From JAWXBM01 sp034440115 (GTDB lineage: Bacteria; Pseudomonadota; Gammaproteobacteria; Xanthomonadales; SZUA-36): 17,081 bases of DNA. Below are positions 7,425 to 13,511 of this stretch, piece by piece. The notes below the pieces were generated by a model that worked only from the letters and a program-made list of their open reading frames with translations, made no database searches and had not been told where the DNA came from. The DNA is taken from contig JAWXBM010000124.1 of the NCBI GenBank assembly GCA_034440115.1, positions 1-17,081 of the forward strand. The letters run 5' to 3'. Both the position numbers and the translations under genes were made by a program. Every line of letters begins with the position of its first letter. The stretch's first letter is position 1.

Positions 7425-8474
7425 ATGCGCCGCAGCTCCAAAAATGCTTCCATGTGGCAGCCCTTTGGTTTGGCCATTGGGCTTCATGTAATGCTGGCCG
7501 CGTTGGTGGTATTGAGCACCCTTAGCTGGAAGCCATTCAAGGCACACACGCCGATGGCGCTGACCATTGAAGCGGTTATCGTGGATACTACCCAGATGGC
7601 TACGCGGCGCGATGCAGCGCAAAAAGCCGCTGAAGTTGCACAAAAGCAGCAGCAACTGGAAGAAAATCGTGCTGAAGAGCTGGAGAAGCAAAAGCAGCGC
7701 GAGCGCGAACAGGATGTAAAAAAGCAGCAACAGGCTGAACTTGAAAAGCAAAAACTGCTCGAAGCAGATAAGCAGAAGCAGATTGAGGCAGATAAACAGA
7801 AGCAGGTTGAAGCTGAAAAGCAGAAACAACTCCAAGCTGAAAAGCAAAAACAAGTAGATGCTGAAAAACAGAAGCAGTTAGAGGCGGAAGCATTGCGCCT
7901 TAAGCAACAGGAAGACGAAGCGCGCAAAAAGAAAGAATCTCAAGAAAAAATAGAACAGTTGCGCAAAGAGCAGGAACGCAAACAGGAAGAACAACGCTTG
8001 CAGCAGCAGAAAGAACTGGAGCAGGTTCGCAAGCAGCAGGAAGAGGCTGAGAAGCAGCGTAAGCTTGAAGCTGAGAAGTTGAAGCAACTGGAAGCGCGTG
8101 AGACAGCCCAGGCGCAGGCCAAGGCTGATGAGCTTGCAGCAAAAGCTCAGGTAGATCGTGAGGCACAATCAGAAAAGGATGGTCTTCGTGCTGACCTGGG
8201 TGGTAAATACAGATTGTTGGTCCAGCAGATCGTAACGGATAACTGGTTACGGCCACCGACTGCAAAGCCAGGGCTCAAGTGTGTCCTTAAGATCGTGCAG
8301 ATACCGGGTGGCGAAGTGATTTCTGCGGCCATTTCAGGTAGCTGCAATGGTGATGAAGCCACCCGCAGATCCATCGTAGCTGCGGTAGAAAGGATTGACG
8401 CGTTACCCTATCGTGGTTATGAAGATGTTTTTGCTCGTGAGATTGATTTTGAATTCAAATATGACGGTGAATAG
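7425..8474 (+). CDS. tolA: Envelope-spanning protein TolA
   Basis: TolA carries energy from TolQ-TolR across the periplasm to TolB-Pal. The 349 residues divide into three classic domains: an N-terminal TM anchor (about 14-34, LAIGLHVMLAALVVLSTLSW), a long Lys/Gln/Glu-rich helical stalk (about 62-252), and a C-terminal globular domain (about 253-349; GLRADLGGKYRLLVQQIV, DNWLRPP, LPYRGYEDVFAREIDFEF). Cys286 and Cys307 probably form the disulphide known from E. coli TolA. The stalk holds five 8-residue repeats of the form (E/Q/D)A(D/E)KQKQx at 113-152. The ATG is 5 bp after tolR. The start of tolB directly follows the stop. Confidence 0.96.
   Translation: MRRSSKNASMWQPFGLAIGLHVMLAALVVLSTLSWKPFKAHTPMALTIEAVIVDTTQMATRRDAAQKAAEVAQKQQQLEENRAEELEKQKQREREQDVKKQQQAELEKQKLLEADKQKQIEADKQKQVEAEKQKQLQAEKQKQVDAEKQKQLEAEALRLKQQEDEARKKKESQEKIEQLRKEQERKQEEQRLQQQKELEQVRKQQEEAEKQRKLEAEKLKQLEARETAQAQAKADELAAKAQVDREAQSEKDGLRADLGGKYRLLVQQIVTDNWLRPPTAKPGLKCVLKIVQIPGGEVISAAISGSCNGDEATRRSIVAAVERIDALPYRGYEDVFAREIDFEFKYDGE
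7761..7880 (+). repeat. Five 24-bp tandem repeats inside tolA
   Basis: Five in-frame units of 24 bp (7761, 7785, 7809, 7833, 7857) encode EADKQKQI, EADKQKQV, EAEKQKQL, QAEKQKQV and DAEKQKQL. Synonymous and conservative differences between units show that they are not a recent perfect expansion. They lie in the helical stalk, where copy number would change stalk length without changing the frame. Confidence 0.85.
8395..8423 (+). promoter_or_regulatory. Possible internal promoter for tolB-pal-cpoB
   Basis: TTGACG (8395-8400) and TATGAA (8418-8423) are 17 bp apart, inside the end of tolA and about 55 bp before the tolB start. The -35 is good, the -10 only 4 of 6. An internal promoter before tolB has been reported in E. 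coli, which makes it plausible but not shown here. Confidence 0.3.
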
Positions 8475-8478
8475 AAAC

Positions 8479-9771
8479 ATGAAAAAAATTCTGCTGGTTC
8501 TTGTTGCTTTATTGGCAGCACCTTTGGCCCAGGCACAATTGCAAATTGAGATCATTAGCGGCAACGCCAGTGCGCTGCCCATTGCCATCGTGCCTTTCAA
8601 ATGGGAAGAGGCAGGGCCGCCTCCGGTGAACAGCGTCGATGAGATCGTCTCCAATGATCTGTATCGCTCCGGTCTGTTCAAACCGCTGGAACGGGACGAC
8701 ATCATTGAACAACCTTACGAGGAAGAAGACATTCGCTTTGGCACCTGGCGATTACTCAAAACCGACTATATCGTCATTGGCAAAGTTCGTGATGCGCCTG
8801 GCGGAAGCGGCCATGAACTGGTTTACCAGTTGTTCGATGTGCATACGCAGGAGCGTTTGTTATCCCAGATCACTACGGTGGGTGAGGGAGATCTGCGTTT
8901 TGGTGCCCATCGGGTTGCAGATGCGGTGTATGAAGCACTGACCGGTATTCCGGGGGCGTTTGCTACCCGTATTGCCTACGTGACCTCTACCGGTTTGGAC
9001 AAGGACCAACGCTTTGAACTGGTAGTGGCTGATGCTGATGGCTATGGGCCGCAATCGGTGGTGGGTTCGCCCGAGCCATTGTTGTCACCTGCCTGGTCGC
9101 CGGATGGTAAAAAGCTGGCTTATGTGTCTTTTGAGAAAGGCAATTCAGCCATTTATACTCAGGATGTTTCCACTGGGGCACGTGAATTGATCTCCAGCGG
9201 CAAGGGTATCAACGGCGCTCCAGCCTATTCGCCGGACGGAACCCGAATGGCTTTAACCCTTTCTCGCTCCGGAAATCCGGAAATTTATGTGCGGGATTTG
9301 TCCACCGGGAGAGAAACTCAACTAACCCAGCACTGGGCCATCGACACCGAGGCAACCTGGTCCCCCGATGGTCGCACTATCTATTTCACCTCAGACCGCG
9401 GCGGCAAGCCGCAGATTTACCGCATCCCTGCAGCGGGCGGCAGTCCAGAAAGAGTAACCTTATCAGGAGATTACAATTCCAGAGCCAGTGTTTCCCCGGA
9501 TGGGAAGAAGCTGGCTGTTGCCCAAGGTAAAGGAAATGAATACCGCATTGCGATCTGGGATTTTGAAAATGCCCGCTTCACTGTGCTAACTCCCGGAAAA
9601 TTAGATGAATCTCCTAGTTTCGCGCCGAACGGGAGTATGGTACTTTATGCAACGCGTGAGGGGGCACGAGGAGTGCTCTCAGCAGTTTCTGCTGACGGCA
9701 ATGTTCGGCAGAGGCTGGTTCTCAGCGAGGGGGACGTACGCGAACCCGCATGGTCACCTGTAATCAGGTAA
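8479..9771 (+). CDS. tolB: Periplasmic beta-propeller protein TolB
   Basis: TolB is exported to the periplasm, binds Pal at the outer membrane and is released from it by TolA. Starting at the ATG at 8479 the protein has 430 residues, the length of E. coli TolB, and begins with a clear Sec signal peptide (MKKILLVLVALLAAPLAQA, cleavage after residue 19, AQA|Q). GGTGA at 8466-8470 is its ribosome site. A longer open frame begins at a TTG at 8395, but those 28 residues would bury the signal peptide, so I reject it. The mature part has the N-terminal mixed domain followed by a six-bladed propeller with repeated SPDG blades (PAWSPDGKKLAYVS, PAYSPDGTRMALTLS, ATWSPDGRTIYFTSDRGG, VSPDGKKLAVAQ). The start overlaps nothing and lies 4 bp after the tolA stop. 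Confidence 0.96.
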   Translation: MKKILLVLVALLAAPLAQAQLQIEIISGNASALPIAIVPFKWEEAGPPPVNSVDEIVSNDLYRSGLFKPLERDDIIEQPYEEEDIRFGTWRLLKTDYIVIGKVRDAPGGSGHELVYQLFDVHTQERLLSQITTVGEGDLRFGAHRVADAVYEALTGIPGAFATRIAYVTSTGLDKDQRFELVVADADGYGPQSVVGSPEPLLSPAWSPDGKKLAYVSFEKGNSAIYTQDVSTGARELISSGKGINGAPAYSPDGTRMALTLSRSGNPEIYVRDLSTGRETQLTQHWAIDTEATWSPDGRTIYFTSDRGGKPQIYRIPAAGGSPERVTLSGDYNSRASVSPDGKKLAVAQGKGNEYRIAIWDFENARFTVLTPGKLDESPSFAPNGSMVLYATREGARGVLSAVSADGNVRQRLVLSEGDVREPAWSPVIR

Positions 9772-9794
9772 TATAATCACAGTCACAACTTGAC

Positions 9795-9815
9795 CGCGCT
9801 GCTTAGAACAGCGCG
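9795..9815 (+). other. Hairpin between tolB and pal
   Basis: CGCGCTG (9795-9801) and CAGCGCG (9809-9815) form a perfect 7-bp GC-rich stem with a 7-nt loop in the 68-bp tolB-pal gap. No T-run follows, so it is not a standard terminator. It could pause transcription, mark a processing site or protect the pal messenger, which would help Pal be made in excess over TolB. Role inferred only. Confidence 0.5.
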
Positions 9816-9827
9816 TCCGTAACAACC

Positions 9828-9832
9828 AGGAG
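9828..9832 (+). promoter_or_regulatory. Ribosome binding site of pal
   Basis: AGGAG lies 7 nt before the ATG at 9840, the strongest ribosome site in the tol-pal cluster. This fits the high abundance known for Pal. Confidence 0.7.
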
Positions 9833-9839
9833 ATATGTA

Positions 9840-10361
9840 ATGAGTACCGCATTTAAGTTGACGATGGCTATCATGTTCGCAATGACAGTTGCGGCTTGTC
9901 AGCCAAAGCCGAAACCAACCGAGCCTGCGCCTGTTTCTGAGCCCGCAAAGCCGGTGGTTACTGACGCCGCGCTGGATCCTTCGGATTACACCGACGCCCG
10001 CAATTTCGACAACCCAGCCAGCTTGCTGTCAAAGCGCGTCGTTTATTTCGATTATGACAAGTCTACCGTTCTCCCTGAGTACCGTGACATCGTAACAGCA
10101 CATTCTGCTTACACCGCGGCTCACAGCAGCGCACGTGTAACGCTTGAAGGCCATGCCGATGAGCGTGGCAGCCGTGAATACAACCTGGGCTTGGGCGAGC
10201 GTCGCGGTAATGCCGTGATGGGCCTGATGTCTGCTCAAGGTTCACGTGGTAACCAGCTTAGCGTAGTCAGCTACGGTGAAGAGCGTCCGGTTTGCCGCGT
10301 TAGCGATGATACTTGCTGGGGCCAGAACCGTCGCGTGGAGATTGTTTACACCACACGCTGA
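9840..10361 (+). CDS. pal: Peptidoglycan-associated lipoprotein Pal
   Basis: Pal is an outer-membrane lipoprotein that binds diaminopimelate in peptidoglycan and is recruited to division sites by the Tol machine. The 173 residues start with a lipoprotein signal; the lipobox VAAC puts the lipidated cysteine at 20, and Gln at +2 predicts outer-membrane sorting. A Pro/Lys linker leads to the OmpA-like domain: VVYFDYDKSTVLPEY (67-81), LEGHADERGSREYNLGLGER (102-121), and QNRRVEIVY at the end. The Asp and Arg that hold the peptidoglycan peptide lie in HADERGSREYN. Two cysteines, Cys152 and Cys159, sit in the loop before NRR (PVCRVSDDTCWGQ), could form a disulphide and are absent from E. coli Pal. 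Confidence 0.96.
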   Translation: MSTAFKLTMAIMFAMTVAACQPKPKPTEPAPVSEPAKPVVTDAALDPSDYTDARNFDNPASLLSKRVVYFDYDKSTVLPEYRDIVTAHSAYTAAHSSARVTLEGHADERGSREYNLGLGERRGNAVMGLMSAQGSRGNQLSVVSYGEERPVCRVSDDTCWGQNRRVEIVYTTR

Positions 10362-10364
10362 GTT

Positions 10365-11258
10365 ATGTTTCTGGTTCGTAATAAAAATGTCAGTATGGCC
10401 AGCCTTGCGCTGGCCATGCTGTTTTCTGCATCTGCAACTGCGCAAAGCGACGACTCCGATTCCAACAGTTCCAACGTGGTTGCCAATCTGGTCAATCAGG
10501 TGCAGGAGTTGCAGGACGAAGTCCGTTTATTACGCGGTCAGGTTGAAGACCAGGCCAACCAACTCGAAACCCTGCGTCAACGTCAACGCGATCAGTTTCT
10601 CGATCTTGATCAACGCATCAGCGGTCAACGTTCGCCTGCCGCGGGCACCATTCCCTCCGCCACTACCGGTGCAGTTGTTGCAGAAGATGCGATTAATGCA
10701 GACGTCATTCCCGACCAAGGGTCCGACCTAAGGACTGAGTCCGCAGATGAGCCCGCACTGGGTGCTGCTGAAGACGGTCCTGCCGTGCGGCCGGCGATGG
10801 ATACACCTTCAGATACCGTCGCCCTCGGCACGCCGAATGTACAAAGCGAGTCTCTGCCAACCAATCCTGCTGACGAGAAAGCAGCTTACGACCAAGCCTT
10901 CCAATCCCTGAAAGATTTACGTTATGCCGATGCGGCAGAAGGCTTCCAAACCTTTCTGTCGCGCTATCCGCAAAGCGAATACGCCGATAACGCACAGTAT
11001 TGGCTGGGTGAGTCTTACTACGTCACAAGAAATTACGATATCTCCCTGGATGCTTTTGACGATCTGTTGAAGAACTATCCGGACAGTTCCAAAACACCCG
11101 ATGCCTTGCTCAAGATCGGCTATGCCCATTACGAACTGAAGCAGTGGGATCAGGCTCGGGCAGCGTTAGAACAGGTCAAGCAGCAGTTCCCGGACACCAC
11201 ACTGGCCCGTCTGGCCGATAACCGCTTGCGTAGTATGCGCATGGAAGGGCATTACTGA
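10365..11258 (+). CDS. cpoB: Cell-division coordinator CpoB (YbgF), TPR periplasmic protein
   Basis: CpoB links the Tol-Pal machine to the peptidoglycan synthase PBP1B during constriction. The 297 residues are somewhat longer than E. coli CpoB. A Sec signal peptide (positive Arg5 and Lys7, hydrophobic core, ATA|Q after residue 26) is followed by a trimerising coiled coil (about 37-88, NLVNQVQELQDEVRLLRGQV), an Ala/Pro/Asp-rich linker (about 89-168) with low similarity to anything I recognise, and three TPR-like repeats (171-291; YADAAEGFQTFLSRYPQSEY, YWLGESYYVTRNYDISLDAF, IGYAHYELKQWDQARAALEQ). The ATG at 10365 is 3 bp after the pal stop with a poor ribosome site, indicating coupling. An internal ATG at 10395 would lose the positive n-region and is less likely. 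Confidence 0.94.
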   Translation: MFLVRNKNVSMASLALAMLFSASATAQSDDSDSNSSNVVANLVNQVQELQDEVRLLRGQVEDQANQLETLRQRQRDQFLDLDQRISGQRSPAAGTIPSATTGAVVAEDAINADVIPDQGSDLRTESADEPALGAAEDGPAVRPAMDTPSDTVALGTPNVQSESLPTNPADEKAAYDQAFQSLKDLRYADAAEGFQTFLSRYPQSEYADNAQYWLGESYYVTRNYDISLDAFDDLLKNYPDSSKTPDALLKIGYAHYELKQWDQARAALEQVKQQFPDTTLARLADNRLRSMRMEGHY

Positions 11259-11317
11259 TTCATACCAGTTTTTTGCTTGACGCTGGATTACTCCAGTCAC
11301 TCCGTTCTTGCTCGCTG

Positions 11318-11323
11318 TACAAT
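11318..11323 (+). promoter_or_regulatory. Possible -10 element of queE (leaderless start?)
   Basis: TACAAT matches 5 of 6 consensus -10 bases and lies 7 bp before the ATG at 11330, so transcription would start at or next to the A of the start codon. No Shine-Dalgarno is present before this ATG. No convincing -35 lies at the right distance. Confidence 0.35.
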
Positions 11324-11329
11324 TAATCC

Positions 11330-12010
11330 ATGAACGAAGCCGCGGCACGCTATGTCCCCGAATCCCGGGCTGACATGCTGAAAATCACCGAGATATTCCA
11401 CTCCCTGCAAGGCGAAGCGCGCCAGGCTGGATTGCCAACCGTTTTTGTGCGGCTAACGGGTTGCCCGCTGCGTTGTGTTTATTGCGACAGCGCCTATGCC
11501 TTCAGCGGCGGCGAGTGGATGCACTTTGATGCCATCATTGCTCAGATCCAGACACACGGCACACGCTACGTATGCGTGACTGGCGGTGAGCCATTGGCGC
11601 AGAAGCGCTGCAGTGAGTTGTTGGTGAAGCTGTGTGATTTGGGTTATTCGGTGTCGTTGGAAACCAGCGGCGCAGTTGATATTGGCTTGGCGGATACGCG
11701 CGTTAGTCGCGTGATGGATATCAAGACGCCCGGTTCTGGAGAAGAGAGCAGGAATCTCTGGAGCAATCTGGAAATATTGACCACCCATGATCAGATCAAG
11801 TTTGTGATTTGCTCCCGTGAAGACTACGAATGGGCCAAACAACTCACTTTGGACAAGTCTTTGGCCAATACCTGTGAAGTGCTCTTTTCACCCAGTTGGG
11901 GCGAAGTGAATGCCACGGAATTGGCTGAGTGGATATTGCAGGACCATTTACCGGTGCGTTATCAATTGCAGTTGCACAAGATTCTTTGGGGCGATACCCC
12001 AGGCAAATGA
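11330..12010 (+). CDS. queE: 7-carboxy-7-deazaguanine synthase QueE (radical SAM)
   Basis: QueE rearranges 6-carboxytetrahydropterin to 7-carboxy-7-deazaguanine, the second dedicated step to preQ0 and queuosine. The 226-residue protein has the radical-SAM cluster motif CX3CX2C at Cys45, Cys49 and Cys52 (LTGCPLRCVYCDS). The N-terminal ITEIFHSLQGEA, the SAM-binding VTGGEPL and the later SLETSGA and MDIKTPGSGE are typical of the family. The start is uncertain: ATG 11330 has no ribosome site but a -10-like hexamer right upstream, while an internal ATG at 11375 (MLKITEIFHSLQGE) also begins before the conserved core. queC follows after a repeat-built gap and completes the next pathway step. The 6-carboxytetrahydropterin synthase gene (queD) is not in the window. 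Confidence 0.93.
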   Translation: MNEAAARYVPESRADMLKITEIFHSLQGEARQAGLPTVFVRLTGCPLRCVYCDSAYAFSGGEWMHFDAIIAQIQTHGTRYVCVTGGEPLAQKRCSELLVKLCDLGYSVSLETSGAVDIGLADTRVSRVMDIKTPGSGEESRNLWSNLEILTTHDQIKFVICSREDYEWAKQLTLDKSLANTCEVLFSPSWGEVNATELAEWILQDHLPVRYQLQLHKILWGDTPGK

Positions 12011-12069
12011 ACTGGATAAATGAACCGGATAAATGAACCGGATAAATGAACTGGGCAAATGAATCGAAT
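12005..12069 (+). repeat. Five 13-bp tandem repeats at the queE-queC junction
   Basis: Units start at 12005, 12018, 12031, 12044 and 12057, with consensus AAATGAACCGGAT; units 2 and 3 are identical, the others differ by one to a few bases. Every unit contains ATGA, an overlapping start and stop. The first unit provides the queE stop (TGA 12008-12010) and the last the queC start (ATG 12059). Because 13 is not a multiple of 3, each ATG opens a different frame; the first four give nested ten-codon mini-frames. Confidence 0.9.
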
Positions 12070-12742
12070 GAATAAATCAAAGTCAAAAGCAGTTGTGTTG
12101 GTTTCCGGAGGGCTGGATTCCGCCACCACGCTGGCTATGGCGCGCGATCAGGGCTTTGATTGCCTTGCGGTTGCCGTGGATTACGGCCAGCGTCATCACT
12201 CTGAGCTGGATGCCGCCCGGCGGGTAACCGACTGCCAGGGTGTGCCGTTGAAAGTTCTGCAGGTGAATTTGCGCGAAATCGGTGGCTCTGCATTAACTGC
12301 CGACATCGATGTGCCCACGAGGGGCAGCAGCGGCATCCCCGTTACCTATGTGCCTGCCCGCAACACCATCATGTTGTCTCTGGCACTCGGCCAGGCAGAA
12401 GTGTTGGGTGCTAATGCTATCTTTATCGGCGTGAACGCGGTGGACTACTCCGGTTACCCCGATTGTCGGCCTGAATTCATTACCGCCTATCAAGCGATGG
12501 CGCGACGGGCCACCAAGGCTGGAGTTGACGGCGCTGAGATGACCATTCATACCCCGCTGATTAGCCTGACCAAGGCCGACATAATTCGGCAGGGCACCGC
12601 ATTGGGCGTGGACTACAGCCAGACTGTGTCGTGCTATCAAGCGGATTCAGAGGGTAGGGCATGTAGAGTTTGCGACTCCTGCAGAATACGCCTGGAAGGC
12701 TTTGAATCCGCCGAAATTGCCGATCCCACGCGGTACGTTTAG
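12059..12742 (+). CDS. queC: 7-cyano-7-deazaguanine synthase QueC
   Basis: QueC converts 7-carboxy-7-deazaguanine to preQ0 using ATP and ammonia. The 227 residues carry the PP-loop nucleotide-binding motif SGGLDS (16-21), AVDYGQRHHSELDAAR, the family stretch YVPARNTIMLSLAL, and GVNAVDYSGYPDCRPEFI. The C-terminal zinc site is Cys192, Cys202, Cys205, Cys208 (SCYQADSEGRACRVCDSCR). The first residues, MNRMNK, come from the 13-bp repeat array upstream. Two ATGs are possible, 12059 and 12068; both give the full domain. No classical Shine-Dalgarno precedes either; GGGC or GGAT in the repeat units is the nearest candidate, so initiation may depend on ribosomes finishing queE or the mini-frames. Confidence 0.95.
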   Translation: MNRMNKSKSKAVVLVSGGLDSATTLAMARDQGFDCLAVAVDYGQRHHSELDAARRVTDCQGVPLKVLQVNLREIGGSALTADIDVPTRGSSGIPVTYVPARNTIMLSLALGQAEVLGANAIFIGVNAVDYSGYPDCRPEFITAYQAMARRATKAGVDGAEMTIHTPLISLTKADIIRQGTALGVDYSQTVSCYQADSEGRACRVCDSCRIRLEGFESAEIADPTRYV

Positions 12743-12793
12743 CAGTAAAACGCTATTTGTTAGCAAGTCTGGAGAAAATAAGCCCGATGTGAC

Positions 12794-12822
12794 TTGAGGC
12801 ACAGGGCGAATTCCCCTAAAAT
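12794..12822 (+). promoter_or_regulatory. Sigma-70 promoter of tRNA-Lys
   Basis: TTGAGG (12794-12799) and TAAAAT (12817-12822) are separated by exactly 17 bp. The -10 is followed by GCCGCC, a GC-rich discriminator of the sort seen at stable-RNA promoters under stringent control. Transcription should start near 12829, leaving a leader of about 97 nt before the tRNA. Confidence 0.7.
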
Positions 12823-12867
12823 GCCGCCTCCTTGCTAGCCTGAATTATTGTGCTAGTCGCTTAAAGA

Positions 12868-12900
12868 GATCACTCTCGCACATCCATGTGCGCCGTGATC
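12868..12900 (+). repeat. CATCCATG hairpin 1 in the tRNA-Lys leader
   Basis: GATCAC (12868-12873) pairs with GTGATC (12895-12900), and inside it CGCACA (12877-12882) pairs with TGTGCG (12887-12892) around a TCCA tetraloop; TCT and CC form an internal loop. The centre reads CATCCATG. It resembles the extragenic palindromic repeats of many gammaproteobacteria, but family assignment needs a genome-wide search. Confidence 0.6.
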
Positions 12901-12903
12901 TAA

Positions 12904-12917
12904 GTGCATCCATGCAC
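12904..12917 (+). repeat. CATCCATG hairpin 2 in the tRNA-Lys leader
   Basis: GTGCA (12904-12908) and TGCAC (12913-12917) form a stem with the same TCCA loop, centre CATCCATG, 27 bp after the centre of hairpin 1 and in the same orientation. It ends 8 bp before the tRNA. Confidence 0.55.
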
Positions 12918-12925
12918 AAAAAGAT

Positions 12926-13001
12926 GGGCCGTTAGCTCAGTTGGTAGAGCAGAAGACTTTTAATCTTTTGGTCGAAGGTTCGAATCCTTCACGGCCCACC
13001 A
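12926..13001 (+). tRNA. tRNA-Lys (anticodon UUU)
   Basis: A complete 76-nt tRNA with encoded CCA. Acceptor GGGCCGT (12926-12932) pairs with ACGGCCC (12991-12997), with discriminator A at 12998 and CCA at 12999-13001. The D arm carries AGCTCAGTTGGTAGAGC, the anticodon loop reads CTTTTAA with UUU at positions 34-36, and the T arm has GAAGG-TTCGAAT-CCTTC. It is the last conserved gene before the accessory part; its 3' half is duplicated 750 bp downstream. Confidence 0.98.
12957..12995 (+). repeat. Left copy of 39-bp direct repeat (candidate att site)
   Basis: From C32 of the anticodon loop into the 3' acceptor strand of tRNA-Lys. It matches 13707-13745 at 38 of 39 positions (A at 12984 against G at 13734). 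Anticodon loop to 3' end is a preferred integration target for tyrosine recombinases. Confidence 0.7.
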
Positions 13002-13014
13002 TTTTTGAGAATTT

Positions 13015-13040
13015 ACCGGTCAGAATAAGTATTCTGCGGT
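13015..13040. terminator. Hairpin between tRNA-Lys and the HTH gene
   Basis: CAGAAT (13021-13026) and ATTCTG (13031-13036) pair around an AAGT loop; ACCG (13015-13018) and CGGT (13037-13040) extend the stem past a GT bulge. It lies 14 bp after the tRNA and 7 bp beyond the end of the minus-strand HTH gene. Neither strand has a clear T-run after it, so a terminator role is weakly supported. Confidence 0.3.
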
Positions 13041-13046
13041 CATTAC

Positions 13047-13511
13047 CTAAAACAAATCATCGATATCGCACTGCAGCGCATCAGCCAACTTGCGAGCTGT
13101 GTCGATATTGGGCTTTCGTTTCCCTGTTTCGATTTGCGTAACAGCAGCCTGGCTGAGTTCAGCAGCTTCCCCGAGTTTTGCTTGCGACATACCGCGAAAT
13201 TTGCGCCACTCACGAAGTCGACTATCTGTATCAATGAGCGCTTCGACAAATTCAAGCGGAAAGGTTTCCTGGCCGTTTTGGACTGCAGCTCGAATTTCTT
13301 CAATGCCTTCCATGTCGTCCAAGTCTTCAGCCGCTTGAACCAGGCGGTCAAAGTCTTCAATCGGAGGATGGCATAAGCCCTTTTTCCGGGCACGTAGGGG
13401 TCGGACCAGACGCACGTAGGACGCGCACGTAGGGGTCGGACCAGCGTAATCATTTGATTTTTCTAAGATTGACGTTGTAATTCGCCTGCCTGTGGAGCTT
13501 AGAGGGCTCAT
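13047..13511 (-). CDS. Antitoxin-like XRE helix-turn-helix protein, N-terminus apparently replaced
   Basis: The open frame encodes 154 residues. The C-terminal part (about 98-154) is a complete Cro/C1-type HTH: WRKFRGMSQAKLGEAAELSQ followed by AAVTQIETGKRKPNIDTARK and LADALQCDIDDLF. Before it, residues 49-95 (PIEDFDRLVQAAEDLDDMEG onward) resemble the N-terminal part of Phd/XRE-type antitoxins that usually begin with a short strand and then xxEYDRLVEAAEDxxD. The expected first dozen residues are missing. Instead residues 1-48 are read from the GCACGTAGGGGTCGGACCAG repeats and a hairpin, and the ATG at 13511 has no ribosome site. I infer a 5' truncation; a shorter product could start at Met67 (13313). 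No toxin gene adjoins. The DNA-binding half looks intact, so some function is possible. Confidence 0.6.
   Translation of the reverse strand: MSPLSSTGRRITTSILEKSNDYAGPTPTCASYVRLVRPLRARKKGLCHPPIEDFDRLVQAAEDLDDMEGIEEIRAAVQNGQETFPLEFVEALIDTDSRLREWRKFRGMSQAKLGEAAELSQAAVTQIETGKRKPNIDTARKLADALQCDIDDLF
13390..13444. repeat. Pair of perfect 20-bp direct repeats with GGTCGGACC core
   Basis: GCACGTAGGGGTCGGACCAG occurs at 13390-13409 and again at 13425-13444; a partial third copy of its left part (GCACGTAGG) lies between, at 13412-13420. The core GGTC-G-GACC is itself a dyad. The repeats coincide with the foreign N-terminus of the HTH frame. Confidence 0.85.

Noticed and set aside
7761..7880. Repeat array that could look like CRISPR
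   Set aside because: The units are directly adjacent, in frame with tolA and have no spacers.
7416..8265. Several long minus-strand open frames opposite tolA
   Set aside because: They are Cys/Ser/Phe/Leu-rich shadows produced by the Lys/Gln/Glu repeat codons of tolA on the other strand.
8395..8478. Extended TTG start giving TolB 28 extra residues
   Set aside because: It would bury the clear signal peptide MKKILLVLVALLAAPLAQA; the ATG at 8479 has GGTGA at good spacing and gives the normal 430 residues.
9790..9818. TTGACC before pal as a -35 element
   Set aside because: No -10-like hexamer occurs 16-18 bp downstream; the sequence there is the GC-rich hairpin arm.
10276..10731. 151-codon frame across pal and cpoB
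   Set aside because: It is out of frame with two well-supported genes and has no domain resemblance.
11277..11300. TTGACG and an imperfect CTGGA/TCCAG hairpin after cpoB as promoter or terminator
   Set aside because: No -10 at the right distance, and no T-run after the stem.
12941..13141. 66-codon frame covering tRNA-Lys
   Set aside because: It is a translation of the tRNA itself; a matching frame at 13664-13888 arises from the tRNA fragment.
13043..13453. 136-codon minus-strand frame overlapping the HTH gene
   Set aside because: No family resemblance; it is another frame of the XRE gene and the repeats.
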